Source: Agelas oroides (Eukaryota > Porifera > Demospongiae > Agelasida > Agelasidae). Taken from it: a stretch of DNA of 64,000 bases. Where the stretch lies: NCBI GenBank assembly GCA_949130485.1, contig OX422183.1, forward strand, positions 21,941,202-22,005,201, given 5' to 3'. Below are positions 48,090 to 59,902 of the stretch, one piece after another; within the stretch, counting starts at the first letter, position 1; the number at the start of each line of letters is the position of its first letter. The translations under genes were made by a program, and so were the position numbers. The notes under the pieces are model-generated. The model was not told where the DNA came from, did no database searches, and saw nothing but the letters and a program-made list of their open reading frames with translations.

Positions 48090-48838
48090 TCAGTAAAAGT
48101 TGCTGCTTCCAGTGAAAATGTAAATTGCACCACCATAACCTGCCAAGTTATGATCAGAGTTATTATTTCCATTCAAACTCAATACAACCTCACTTCTTGC
48201 ATACACTGCACCACCCAGCAGGCCAGCAGAATTGTTGCCAAAGTCATTGGATGCATTGAAGTTAAACAAAACATTGTCTGAGGTATAGATTGCACCACCA
48301 AAAGATGCATGGTTATAATAAAAAAAACTATTAATTCCAGTAAAACTCAAACGTCGTGTGAATTGTTGTGTAGATTGCACCGCCAAATAATGCTACATTA
48401 TGTTTGAAATTATTGCTTCCAGCAAAATACAATGATGTGTTGTTTGTGTTGTAGATTGCACCACCACTACCACCATCAATATCAATGTCTGCTGAGTTGC
48501 CTGTGAAGTTGCTGGTTCCAGTGAAGTGTAGTGTGCTTGCTGATGCCCAGATTTCTCCAGCACCTGGACCAGCATTTGAGTTGTTGATAAAGTGGATATC
48601 TCCTGTGGAATTCAGATAACAGTTGATTGAGTAGATTCCTGCTGCCCTGTTTGTTGCACTATTCTCCAGGAAGGTTGTGTTCCCAATGAATGTTAGGTTG
48701 CTATTGTGAGCAGCAATGCCGCCTCCTCCTACACAGGAGTTAGACTCACAGTGGTTATGTGTAAACTCATTGTGCTCTGCTAAAGTAATGTTGATGTTGT
48801 ACACTGCAAGTGCAATACCAAAATTGTCATGGAAGGAA
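48090..48838 (-). pseudogene. PMP-like beta-helix repeat fragment, inverted
   Basis: Minus-strand reading begins CSFHDNFGIALAVYNINITL and continues with repeats such as LHFTGTSNFTGNSAD, GGSGGAIYNTNN, LYFAGSNNFKHNVALFGGAI, LSFTGINSFFYYNHASFGGA and GGAVYARSEVVLSLNGNNN. These FTGNSNFxxNxA / GGAIY repeats match the Chlamydia-PMP-type repeat, a right-handed beta-helix found in large secreted or membrane proteins of sponges. One frame change falls near 48.35-48.39 kb, and the frame ends at 48093 with no membrane domain. It lies head to head with the plus-strand member at 49.2-51.9 kb and looks like the N-terminal repeat block of such a gene, probably separated by a local inversion. Confidence 0.7.
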
Positions 48839-49224
48839 CACCTAAGCAGTTCAACACATGTACATTCTATTTACTCTACTAGAAAGAGGGTTGCAACAGT
48901 TACACCACTTATGTTTAATATAACCTCTCCTACAGTGGGTAAGAGCTAAGGAATGGCCATGGGTGCTGAACTCCACCATACTTGTGAAACTGAGACTAAC
49001 AGATCCATTACAAGCAACAGTAGCTACATTGCCAGATGAAGACTTTCCATGCACTCATGGTCATTCTGGATGTATTTGCTACTGTGGTATTTGTATCAAG
49101 GAAATGGTTACCTGGCAAGAATACAATCAATGTGACTGTGTTGGAGAATTTAGCATTTTGTGAGTACCCAGAGAATCTAGTGCAGTTTGTTGAATTGTAT
49201 AAGGGGCAAGTGGAAAATGCCTAA

Positions 49225-51884
49225 GTGTGGAAACCGAAGTACGGAAACAACTCAGCAAACAGTGGTACTGGTGGTGTGATTTTTAGTTACACAATGACAT
49301 TCATGACATTGAACTTTTCCGGAATCACTAATTTTAATTATAACTCAGCACATAAGAGCGGGGCCGTAATCAGTACATCTGCAAATGCTGTACTTAGCTT
49401 CAGTGGAACCAGCAACTTCATTGGCAACTCAGGAGCCTATGGTGGTGTGATTTACAGTGACACAAATACTTACATGTCATTGAGTTTCACTGGAATTAGT
49501 CGTTTTATTAACTTGGCACATTATTATGGTGGTGTGGTGTACACGTCAGACAACGCTAATACATTACTGAACTTCACTGGTAACAGCAACTTTGATAACA
49601 ACTTTGCAATGAAGCAAGGTGGAGCCATCTCTACAAATGGAACCATGAGCTTTACCAACGATGGACATGTTATAGATAAAAATGCAGATACATGTATGAT
49701 GGGAGGTGGAGTATATCTGGGTGTTAATTCAACCTTTTCCATTTTGCCCAACACAACTGTGGTTTGGGAAAACAATCATGCACGTTTTGGAGGAGCCATC
49801 TATGTTGATGAGCATAACCCCTTCATTTACTGTCCTACATTCGACATAGTGAAAGCAGAATGCTTTTTTCAACTTCCTGGTCAGGATAGTATATGCTAAA
49901 CTTATTTTCAAGAGTAATTCTGCAGATGCTGCAGGCAGTGCATTGTATGGTGGTGCAGTAGATCACTGCTTACTTACTGGTATGAACTCTTATAGCTCGG
50001 GTGAAGTGTTTGACAAGTTGGTCAACATTGAAGATGACAACAACACTTCAACCATCTCCTCTGATGCATTTCGTGTATGCCCATGTGTAAAACATCCAGA
50101 CTGCAGTAAGTCAGATATTTCCCATTCAGTATATCCTGGCGAAACATTTCAAGTTTATGTTGTTGCAGTTGGACAGAGAAATAGAACAGTTCCTACAGCA
50201 GTCAGAAGTCGTATAGGCAGTGGCATACAAAGCAACAGCATTAAACTTCTAGGTTATCAATACTTACAGCAAGTAAGTAATGCCTGCAGTATACTCAGCT
50301 TCACTGTGTTTTCACAGCCTGGCCAAGTGTCTCTTGAGTTGTTTGCAGATGGTCCATGTTCAACCTTTGGTGATAAACTGGTTATCAGTTTGTCTGTAAA
50401 TCACACATGCCTACCTGGATTTAGGTTTTCTAAGTCAGAAGGTTCATGTGTCTGTGAGCAACAACTTGAGATATATACACACCACTGCAATATAACAAAT
50501 GGATTAGGAACCATAACACGTGAGTCACACCAACACTTTTGGGTTGGATTTGATGACTCTCTTGGAATAATTCTCCATCCCCACTGCCCCTTTGACTACG
50601 TATTTCTAAAAAAGTGGGCATTTCTCTCAACAATACCGATATTCAATGTGCATACAATACAACAGGTCAGGTCTCTTATGTGGAGAATGAAAAGGTCATA
50701 GTCTGTTACTATACATGCACTTCTGCATGCAAGCAGTGCACTAATTACTATCTTGTGCTGCTCATCCCTTTCACAATCATGGGAGTAGCATTGGCTTCTT
50801 GTCTGTAAACTGACCGTGGCAGCAGGAACACTCAGTGGCCTAGTCTTCTATGCCAATATTTTTGTACCACATTTTATACCAGTAGAATCTACTACACCTT
50901 TATCAGCCTTCGTTGTGTGGATAAACCTTGATTTTGGTTTTGAGACATGTTTCTACGATGGAATGAATATATATGGCAATACATGGCTGCAGTTTGTGTT
51001 CCTTTGGGTGCTAATAGGACTCACGATTTATGTTAGTCATTTCTCACGCCGATTTGCAAGCATGCTAGGCAACAACCCAGTTTCTGTGTTGGCAACACTC
51101 ATCCTCCTTTCTTATACAAAAACCCTCCAGACATTGATTGCTGTAATTAATATCACCTACCTGGAATATCCAGAGTACAGCAGATGGGTATGGCTGTACA
51201 ATGCAACCATCGACCATTTCAGTGGAAAACGCATTCCACTCTTTCTAGTGGCTGTGCTTGTCTTTTTCTTCCTCTTTCTTCCTTACACACTCTTGCTTCT
51301 CTTTGGTCACTGGCTGCAGGCTATGTCACATCTAAGGCTCTTCTCATGGGTCAACAGTGCCAGGTTAATACCTTTCATGGATTCATACCATGCTCCATAC
51401 AAAGCAAAACATGGCCTGGACTTCTGCTTGTGCTTCGCTTTGTTCTTCTTCTAGTATTTGCCTTCAATCCTCAACAAGACCCCAGTATTACCCTGCTAGG
51501 AATTCAAGTGGGAACTGGACTGCTTTATCTGTGGGCCTGTGATGGGGTCTATAGGAACTGGTGTCTAGATGCCCTGGAGGGTTCATTCATTCTGAACTTG
51601 ATCATACTATGTGCTGCCACCTACCATGTCAATCTCTCAGGAGGAAATCAGCTAGCAGTTGGTTATGCCTCTGTCACTGTAGCATTCACAACATTCATTG
51701 GAATCCTTGCTTACCACATTTGCCAGCAGTTGAGGCACACCAAGCTGGGGGAAATGGTATCATGAAGTTCAACAAACCTAAACTAAAGCAAGTGCACATT
51801 CATGCCACACATGCTGCAAGCTCCGATCAAGTTCGTGAACCTCTGCTTGAGGATCAACTGCAACCTAAATATGGTGCTTTCTGA
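49225..51884 (+). pseudogene. PMP-repeat multi-pass membrane protein, frameshifted
   Basis: N-terminal repeats (LNFSGITNFNYNSAHKSGAV, LSFSGTSNFIGNSGAYGGVI, LNFTGNSNFDNNFAMKQGGA) run from 49.23 to 49.90 kb. A cysteine-rich ectodomain follows (DAFRVCPCVKHPDC, CLPGFRFSKSEGSCVCEQQL) to 50.6 kb. A membrane region then has about nine hydrophobic segments (YYLVLLIPFTIMGVALASC, TLSGLVFYANIF, WLQFVFLWVLIGLTIYVSHF, VSVLATLILLSYTKTL, FLVAVLVFFFLFLPYTLLLL). Family-typical motifs include NLDFGFETCFYDG, YHAPYKAK, NWCLDALEGSFILNL and SGGNQLAVGYASV, and the tail REPLLED ends at 51884. The frame must change about five times (near 49.89, 50.60, 50.79, 51.41 and 51.76 kb) with no splice signals to explain it, so this is a pseudogene or a poor assembly. 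Function of intact members is unknown; cell-surface adhesion or sensing is inferred. Confidence 0.75.
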
Positions 51885-53700
51885 ACAATTTGTATGTTAC
51901 ATTTTATACATGCATGTGTGCTGTGCTGGTGTGTGTTTTTATCACTACACTATACACTGTTGAGATTAAATAGTGTAATGTAACGCATAAAGCTAGCTGT
52001 TTTGTTACTTTTGTATACAAATGCAGTTGTCACTAAGAGCTAGGTGTATTTATTTTAATGTGATTTTTGTAGTCAAGGACTGAGTATACGTATAGCTGTT
52101 ATTATTTTAGTTGTGCAAACACTTGTTAACATTTCTAACTTTGTCAGTGGACCTCCTGCAGTTATACTCCAGTACTGATGAGGCACTAGCCTCATTACTC
52201 TGCATGCATATGCAAGGTAAAGTGATCAGTTGTGTCAGTCTGTCGTCGTTGTTGTTTGTCTGTTGGCATAAACATGCCAGTTCTTTAGATCCAGGCCATT
52301 CTAAATACCTTCAAACTGTGTGAAACTTTAAACAACTGCCTTGTCTGTGCTGCTTCTTGCTAGAAACCCTGTGTATTGAGTTAGCATCCATAGGCACGCC
52401 TACTTTCACACCCAGATACCTAGCCACGTTAATGTACAATGTGCATCTGTGAGACAATGGTTTGTTCCTATCCCATGGAAGCACATGCTTAGCTACAAGG
52501 CACATGTGATATATGCTCTAGTTTTCAGTTGTATTCATCACATGTTGTCGATGCATATGTATATAAATGTGTCTGAAGCCTTTTAGAATCCAGTGTAGAC
52601 TACAACAACTACTTTGCATGGTGGGGATTGATAACTTTCCAAATTCACAATACAATACCAATAGAATTATTACTTCATGCAATAATTATTTTCATGAGGC
52701 TCCTGAGCAGGGTTACACTCAGTGCAGGGTCACACTCAGTGCAGAGTCACATTCAGTGCAAGGTTACACGAATAGTCTGCTGGCATCTTCAAAACTTCTG
52801 CTCCTAGGTTTTGCCCTTCACACCTAACATTGTCTAGTTGATTTTTCTACTCATTTCACAGCATCTGCATGATGTTGGGAGTGCAATGAAAGATGTCTAG
52901 CTTGTTTATATCGCATTGCTTCAAATAATGTGAAACTATAGAAATAAATGAAAGTGAGAACGGTAGAAGGATGCATGTCATACTTTCGCTGTTTTGTTCT
53001 CCACTTGCAGACACATGCTGCTGAGGGACAACCATTATCAGACGGAGGCAATCTGACGATTTTACAAAATTGGGAGCTGGCAGGACTTCTTCCCTCAAAC
53101 AGGGTAAACTAAACTCAAGTTGTTACGCACAGGTGCATTGCTCCCAGTTTTGTTAAGAGCAGAAAACATTTTCATGCTGAAGGATTCAAAGTGGGAAGTC
53201 CAGTGGACTATCTTCAGGAATAATGTCTGTGCAAATCCATGTCAGATAATTGTTACTAACAAAAATCAGTGGATAAAAGATCTTCGTGGAGGTACAGCAA
53301 ATTTTGGGATAAAATCTGTGATAAAATTAATTCACACGAATTTTGGTGAAATTTCCAACCAATATCGCTGGTAAAGTAGGATGCCATTATTTATGGCCGA
53401 AGGCTTAATTTTCTACAGCTGTCCAATCAGTAATGCATAACCAAATTTCTGATGCCTTCCTACACTTGCAACTACTTACTCAAAGAATCATGAGGGTTGC
53501 CCAGCTCTCTCTGTTCTGACTTACCAAGGGAATTTCACGTAACTGTGCACATACAATAGATACCAGGCCACTTTTCCTCTCCTACTTGGCTAAGCCACTG
53601 GGTAGATGGGCTTGCTCAGGCTCGGTTGTTTAAGTAACCTCCCATCTACAAACATTCTACCGACTTTATTCCAGGATACTATGGAAGGAATATTAGATCT
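51885..53700. other. Intergenic; one possible exon
   Basis: The stretch 53011-53101 has a good acceptor (CCACTTGCAG) and an open frame THAAEGQPLSDGGNLTILQN then WELAGLLPSNR, but no family is recognised. Guanine deaminase 5' exons were looked for and not found. A 17-bp tandem repeat lies at 52710-52769. Confidence 0.3.
52710..52769. repeat. 17-bp tandem repeat, ~3.5 copies
   Basis: Unit GGGTTACACTCAGTGCA with small variations. Confidence 0.85.
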
Positions 53701-53701
53701 A

Positions 53702-54160
53702 CAGTGGAACCCCTCTATAGCAGACACCATTTAGAGCCAACACAGTTCTCCCTTATAGTGAGGGGTCCCTAACTCAGGGACTTCCAGTACATTTGTGGTA
53801 GGTGTGGTGCTGCATAATCGGGCAATGTGGCTACGTTTTTAGAGCTTTCCCTTGCTGTACACTAGCGAGGAAGACTAACCAGAGCCTAGTACTATGAGCA
53901 GCAGCACTAATACTCTATTGTCAAGTTGTTAACTCCAGCAGTGACAGTGGACAATCTTGTGGAAAGGTTGACAAGTGTCCGCTAAATCGGGGTTGTTAAT
54001 TATATGATTAGGAGTGCAAAAAGTGTCCGTTACATTAAGTAGTGGGGTGTCCGCTATTTAGGGATTGCTTAATTGTTGAAGTGAATGGAATGACTTGAGG
54101 GATTTTTGTAAGTGTCCGTTATATATTAGATGTCCGTGTTTGTTAAGATAGATTCCACTG
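53702..54160. mobile_element. pogo/Tigger-like MITE
   Basis: TA duplications (53700-53701, 54161-54162) flank short inverted ends CAGTGGAACC and GATTCCACTG, resembling the CAGTxGAACCTC ends of pogo/Tigger elements. The interior has several GTGTCCGCTA/GTGTCCGTTA subrepeats. Confidence 0.65.
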
Positions 54161-54514
54161 TATCACTATTATGGAGACAAGTTACAATAGTGATTTGCTA
54201 GTACAACTTGACTTTCACAGCAGAGTGTATTAAGCAAAAACATGCAAAACAATGAGCATGACCTTGTTGATACCTTCACTGTGGAACATCATGTGTGCAT
54301 GCATCTGAACGTGGACTTTAGTCACGCCTCTCGCTCTATAGTTTCATAAGAAACTATTGTACATAAATGTATATTTGATGCCAACATGATTGGTGATCAA
54401 GCCAGTTATGGCTTTTGCTTATATTTGTTACCTTACATGTCCAGCTAAATAGAGGGTCTATCCACTCTCAGGTAAAATACACTATATACTGTCATGTTAG
54501 TTTGTTGTTTACAG

Positions 54515-56798
54515 ATGCTTGGAGCTCATGGAATGGACCTTCGAGACAATGAGCTGGAGTTTTTCAGCCAAAGAAATCTATCCATTGGACACTGTCCCAG
54601 TTCAAACCTGAAGTAGGCACCTCTATTTGTAGTTGATAATTGAGTTGAAGCCAGCACTGACTTTGTATGTATAGTGTATGAATTTACAATGATAGCTACA
54701 TGCTTGCCCACAGCTTGAGGACTGGCATCCTGGATGTGAGAAAAGTTCTAAACTTGGGAGTCACGATTGGCTTGGGGACAGGTAAGGATACTTTTCATTT
54801 CACATTGTCAACATACTAATTTTTGTATAAATAAGTTCCATCTTGTGTGCCAGTGATCACAAAAGAAGGAGCATACAAGGCCAATTTGAACAAGATTTAA
54901 AAGTGGCGTGACTTCTCTACAATTATGTCGTCAACTAGAGACTTAGCCTTTTGTCATTTGTACATGAAAGCCATATCAAAGCCAGAAAGATAAAAGAGCT
55001 GGCACCATAAAGAAAACTCTGTTTTCATGTGCAGTCATTTCCGATTGAAAAATGCAACCTCACTTTAATGACTTCTTTCTTTATAGAGGACAAACAGACT
55101 GGTCCATGTAGTTCTCAAGTTGGTTTTTAACTACATGATAGTTGCCATTCCTCTTCTTATGCACTTGGTAGTGTAGTCACTAGAAGAACTATATATTTGC
55201 ATCGCAGGGTAAACATCGCATACAAAATTGTGGAATCCTGATGAGTGTTCACTCGTCTAATTCAGTGCATACTGGTCTGGCTGTTAATTAATAGGGAAGC
55301 ATGGAATGACCCAACCTGATTTTCTCCAAAGCAGTGGAATTATTGGTGTGGATGTAGCCATCAGTGAACTAACACTTAGTATATAGCCAGTATCTAGATT
55401 TCGTTCTGTGCTGACCTGCATTCAATCCTATGCAGATATAAACTTGAAAGAGACAAATATTGTATACATACCTGCATCGTCTCTTTGCACATGCTTTGTT
55501 TTTTGTATTCAGTCAAACGAGGCTAGCCCAGTGATGGAGAAAGCTGTATCGTGCTACAAAACAGACTGACCCATAGCTTTGTTGCCAAGCCTCTGCAACC
55601 TTCATCACTTGCAGTACATGAAATTTGAGCTGTAAACAAAAAATGCTGTGGACAAGTCTATGAACCCGTATGTGAACCTTTGTCGTGGCGCCTGAAGCAC
55701 ATCAGAATGATTGCAGCTATGTACATTAGCTTAATGATAATACATACAAACTGTGAAATGGATCTACACTCACTGCACAAAAATTTCACACGGTGGGTGG
55801 TTACACAGAACTATCAAAATTAGTCTGTGGGCATTTGCATGGAAATGGGCGCTTGCTTGGAAATGGGCGCTTGCTTGGAACAACATGGTGTAAATCTATA
55901 CTGCTTAATTTTGCCACACACTGTTACTGGAACTGGAACTTCTGTTCTGTCATCCTTCTGCTTACATTCTACCTTCCCTACTGTCCTCTCAGATATATCT
56001 GCTGGGTATTCTCCTTCTGTATTCAATGCAATGCGAGTTGCCATCCACACTTCAAAGTCACTCAATCTCACTGTCAATCAAACCAACTACCAACCACTAA
56101 CCCACCATGAGGCTTTCTATATGGCCACTCTCGGAGGAGCCCAAGGTTGGCCAGCTTGCAATAGACTTTGAAGAATTGATGTGCGCTAGACACCAAGCTG
56201 TAATATTATTAACATTGTACCACATCCTCACTAGCTAAAGTGTGTGAAAATACTGAACAGACCACTTACGTAACCACCTGATTGTTGTGCTTTTCTGCAT
56301 GCATGCCAGTAGAACTGTTACAGGCCTTCTGGCTCTCTTGCTGCTCATACTGCTCTTTTTATTATCCTCTAGCACTGGGAATGGGTGATACAATCGGTAA
56401 TTTTGAGGTTGGTAACTGCATGCATTCACTATGCTGGCACCAGGAAACTAAGATAGCACACCTTCTTCATGCAGATTGGAAAGCAGTTTGATGCTCTCCT
56501 GATTGATACCCAGGCTCCTGATGCATCAAACCCAGTCTTTTACACTTTCCAACAGGACTCCATGGCTGTAAGTCTCTATTGCTCACGCTTAATTGCATGT
56601 ATAGACCCTTCATTCAAAGGAATGTTATTATAAACTTGGGACATTGTTGAATGTTTCAAATTATCTGTGTGTTGTTAATGCAGGGCATCGTTTAATAGTT
56701 CTACATCAGACTACATGTATCTGTTATTCTCAGTGATGCTGAAATTGTGTTTAACTTTCATTATGTACAGGACATCATTGAGAAGTTGATTTACCTTG
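54515..56798 (+). CDS. GDA: Guanine deaminase, C-terminal half (6 exons)
   Basis: Exons: 54515-54612, 54714-54781, 55993-56145, 56373-56407, 56475-56567, 56771-56798, all GT..AG and frame-consistent. The product reads GAHGMDLRDNELEFFSQRNL, IGHCPSSNLN, LRTGILDVRKVLNLGVTIGL, then GTDISAGYSPSVFNAMRVAI, LTHHEAFYMATLGGAQ, ALGMGDTIGNFEIGKQFDAL, LIDTQAPDASNP and DIIEKLIYLG. This is the amidohydrolase-fold guanine deaminase (guanine + water to xanthine + ammonia, purine catabolism, cytosolic). The second half of the metal/substrate site is present: AHG, IGHCPSSN, and GTD with the conserved aspartate formed across the 54781/55993 splice. The N-terminal half (HxH metal motif) and the end after LGDD were not found. 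A minimal last exon at 57914-57936 (AG acceptor, then D-D-W-L-E-K-M-stop) keeps phase but lacks the usual RNI..VYV. Either a gene with unrecognised exons or a truncated copy. Confidence 0.85.
55844..55880. repeat. 18-bp tandem duplication in GDA intron
   Basis: GGAAATGGGCGCTTGCTT repeated twice. Confidence 0.8.
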
Positions 56799-56856
56799 GT
56801 AAGTTTGACTTTTAACCTTTGCATGTTCCTGTATTGCATGCTCACTTTATTCATGT

Positions 56857-57025
56857 AACCTCATGTTCATGCATATATTTTGGCAAACCCTCTTATACTG
56901 CATTGCACTCTACATGCCGTATTTATGTTGGAGAGTCTGAGTGTAAAACATGGTACATGTATATTCTGCTAACAACAAAACCTTGAGATAGGTCTAAGGG
57001 TCCACATAAATGATACAGGTAGACC
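56857..57025. repeat. ~167-bp direct duplication, left copy
   Basis: AACCTCATGTTCATGCATAT through ATGATACAGGTAG is repeated almost unchanged at 57396-57564. Confidence 0.9.
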
Positions 57026-57065
57026 AGTATTTTTTTGAGCATATCTCCCAAAAACAGTAACTAAC

Positions 57066-57190
57066 CGCCCCATCCATTTGAGCCATAAATGCCCCACCCA
57101 TTTAAGTCATAAATGCCACACCCATTTAAGCCATAAATGCCCCACCCATTTAAGCCATAAAATGCCCCATCCATCTAAGCCATAAATGCC
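57066..57190. repeat. ~26-bp tandem repeat, 5 copies
   Basis: Unit GCCCCACCCATTTAAGCCAT followed by AAAT. Confidence 0.9.
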
Positions 57191-57278
57191 CCATCCCCAT
57201 CTCCCTTTATGTTTTAACTTCACACTTGATGTATGTGTGAAATTTTGAACATCGATGTGCCAGCGGTGTTGGTGCTCC

Positions 57279-57366
57279 TAGCCTCGTTCCCAGGCCTTCC
57301 CCAGCTCCAGTTTTTGATCGCTTGCAGTATGCAAAAACGGAGGGAGAAGGCCTGGGAACGAGGCTA
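57279..57366. mobile_element. Foldback hAT MITE of the TAGCCTCG family (copy 5)
   Basis: 88 bp. Ends TAGCCTCGTTCCCAGGCCTT and AAGGCCTGGGAACGAGGCTA. Perfect 8-bp duplication GGTGCTCC (57271-57278, 57367-57374). Confidence 0.92.
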
Positions 57367-57395
57367 GGTGCTCCCCCACTCGACACACAACTTCA

Positions 57396-57564
57396 TGTAA
57401 CCTCATGTTCATGCATATATTTTGGCAAACCCTCTTATACTGCATTGCACTCTACATGCCGTATTTATGTTGGAGAGTCTGAGTGTAAAACATCGTACAT
57501 GTATATTCTGCTAACAACAAAACCTTGAGATAGATCTAAGGGTCCACATAAATGATACAGGTAG
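57396..57564. repeat. ~167-bp direct duplication, right copy
   Basis: Second copy of 56857-57025. The pair brackets the tandem repeat and MITE copy 5. Confidence 0.9.
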
Positions 57565-58265
57565 TAGCAAGCATATATTGCTGAATTCCTTTGTGTGAGC
57601 ATGTGGGCGTGGCAGCCGCTGGTGAGGTCTTATTCTGAGGTTTCTGTGAAAACAGTAAAAAGGTTTTTTACTATAGAGTGTTCACATAGCTAATGTACAC
57701 AAGCATCTAGAATGGGTTCATGTTAAATACTTCCTAAGCATAGTAACTGCTGATTGCCTATGTCATACTGTCCAGATGGTGGGTGTAGAAACCATAATTA
57801 TGGGAGTTGCACCTCTTACTTTACAAATAAGTATAGTAACCAATGTGCAAGTGTACACTATCTATGAAATATTATATAAACATGATGTACTACTTCTTGA
57901 TCTAAACTCACAGATGATTGGCTTGAGAAAATGTAAATGTATAGTACCATTGTGTTTTGTACTATGATAATATCTTCATGTGACTGTCTAGTATTAAATA
58001 ATATAGGCTTAATTCTTCTTGCTATAGTTGACATTTTCTGGGAGTTGAGTTGTTTGGGTTTGAGATTTGGTATGTGAGTATTTCAAGTTACTATTTTGTA
58101 AGTTAGTATCTAAGTTAGTATTTTGAAAATTGTGGAAGTTAACATTCTAGAACATGGCATATAAATCTGAAAGTTGCTATCCGCAAGACCAAGAGTTTGC
58201 GATACATACTGTGATACTGATAGCTATAATCTGTTTACTGCTATTGTATTCTTCATATTCCACAA

Positions 58266-58380
58266 CAGGTTCATCAACGTCTTTTAGTTTTACAAATTTG
58301 GCTCCAGATGATAACACACCTTACGTGACGCGTGTGGTTGTCCACCGTGACACTGTCACCAGTGTGAGAACCACAATTAG
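58266..58380 (+). CDS. Possible extracellular-domain exon (FN3-like)
   Basis: After an acceptor CAACAG, the frame reads GSSTSFSFTNLAPDDNTPYV then TRVVVHRDTVTSVRT. The TSFSFTNLAPxxxYxTRVVV pattern resembles the end of a fibronectin-III-like repeat. The open frame continues into a MITE at 58537, so its true end is uncertain. No clear partner exons. Confidence 0.3.
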
Positions 58381-58536
58381 GAGGCAGATCTGGATACCTG
58401 ATACCTGGCAGATCTGGATACCTGGTATAAAGCTAATGATAGTCCAAGCACTGTTGCATGTATGTATGTCACTAGATAGAAAGGAGAACCGTGTAAAACT
58501 TGGGCATTACATAGTGTGCGTATACATGTGGATGTA

Positions 58537-59006
58537 CCGTAGTGTCCTGCAAGTACGCCCCCCCTTTTGCAACCTTAGCCTTAGTATAAAGCACAGGGGG
58601 GGCTTATACGCGGGATGCGACATTTTATCTCGCGATTACGCCCTCCCTTCCGGTGCCCCGCCCACAACTTCGTATCCAGATAGAAGAAGACAACGCATTT
58701 GACGACTTTGCAGTTGCCATCTGGAAGGATGTTATCGAAGGTTATTCCGTCGTACATTTCGATCGCATTGCTGTGTTTGAAGTGCCATATCGCTGAACTT
58801 CTGTTAAGGGCGGGGCTCATAACCTTCAGTTGCTACACGGGACTGCAACACATAGCTCTCAGTAAATTTTAGTAACAGCCATATATTGTTTGAGGTGGGG
58901 GGGGGGGGGGCTTATGCGCGGGATAAAAATACCTCTGCAAGACTTTGCGCTAAAAATGCAGGGGGGGCTTATGCGCGAGGGGGGGCGTATTTGCGGGACA
59001 CTACGG
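58537..59006. mobile_element. TIR element with CCGTAGTGTCC ends
   Basis: CCGTAGTGTCCTGCAAGTAC plus a C-run at the left; a G-run plus GTATTTGCGGGACACTACGG at the right. Internal copies of GGGGGGGCTTATGCGCG, and a long G-run near 58.9 kb. Confidence 0.75.
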
Positions 59007-59349
59007 GGTATATACAACGCCAACACAGTGGGCGACTGTGTATAACATCTATATAACTAGACCTTCAGAGAGATGTATGTAATTCATCCATTATTTATTT
59101 GTGCATGAACAATCAACGAACCACATCTCCCTTAAAAATAGGCCTAGATGTTATGCAAAATCACCTACTGCGCAGGACGCATTTTGGCCAATACCAGGCC
59201 TCATCAGCATGCATATTGAAACGGAGAACCTGTCAAGCTAGTGGGATGAACTAATGACACATTTTCCCCCCCTCACATTCTGGGTACAAAGCTACCTACA
59301 ATTAGCATAGAAAACAACAACTCTACATATGATATGATTTTCCTACACA

Positions 59350-59500
59350 GCAAACTCTGCTATATGCACTGTACATCTAATCAATGATGGAGTGACTGTG
59401 AAGGCGAACACTGCTACAGTGGAGTTTGCCAGTGCAGGCCCTGGTACTTCCTTTCAGTGCAATCTTGATCGCCAGGGCTTCTCCCCATGTGAGCATGTGC
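59350..59500 (+). CDS. Possible extracellular-domain exon
   Basis: Acceptor CTACACAG at 59349. The frame reads ICTVHLINDGVTVKANTATV, then EFASAGPGTSFQCNLDRQGF and SPCEHV. The FxCxLDxxxFSPC pattern resembles Ig-like/adhesin-type modules. The donor is unclear, and the frame closes by about 59518. May belong with 58266-58380. Confidence 0.35.
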
Positions 59501-59744
59501 AAGTTACATGGCTGATATAACTGTATAAACAGAACCGGTTTTGAATGAAATCATTTCAGCCACCAAACAAACACACATGCAGAGCTCTGCAAGACAAAGC
59601 ATAATGAATTACTTACCAATACAAATTTTAAAAATGTGTAATTTAATGGGCGTACTGATAACTCCTTGACCTGTGTGTGAGGTATCTCATAGCAACTGTG
59701 GGAAGTAGGGTGGGGCCAAGGGCTCTAATAGCTAGCCATTTATG

Positions 59745-59902
59745 TAAGCCTTGTTCCCAGGCATTCCCTGCTTTTTCGTTCTTCGGTGTGCATTCAGTAT
59801 AACACACGGAAGCAGAAGAGTGGCACTTCCGTGTATTATACTGAACGCAAACCGAAGAACATAAACTGAACATAAAACGGAGGAGGCCTGGGAACAAGGC
59901 TA
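59745..59902. mobile_element. Foldback MITE of the TAGCCTCG family (copy 6)
   Basis: Ends TAAGCCTTGTTCCCAGGC and GCCTGGGAACAAGGCTA. The interior shares the GTTCTTCGGT..ACCGAAGAAC arms with copy 3. No intact target duplication, so probably older. Confidence 0.7.

Noticed and set aside
57914-57936. Tiny last exon of guanine deaminase (D-D-W-L-E-K-M-stop)
   Set aside because: Phase and acceptor fit and it supplies the DD after LG, but the conserved RNI..VYV segment is missing, so it is not called as a feature of its own.
59085-59230. Possible Penelope/SINE-like end (GCATTTTGGCCAATACCAGG then CCTCATCAGC)
   Set aside because: The motif resembles ends of several element classes but no second terminus or coding part is present.
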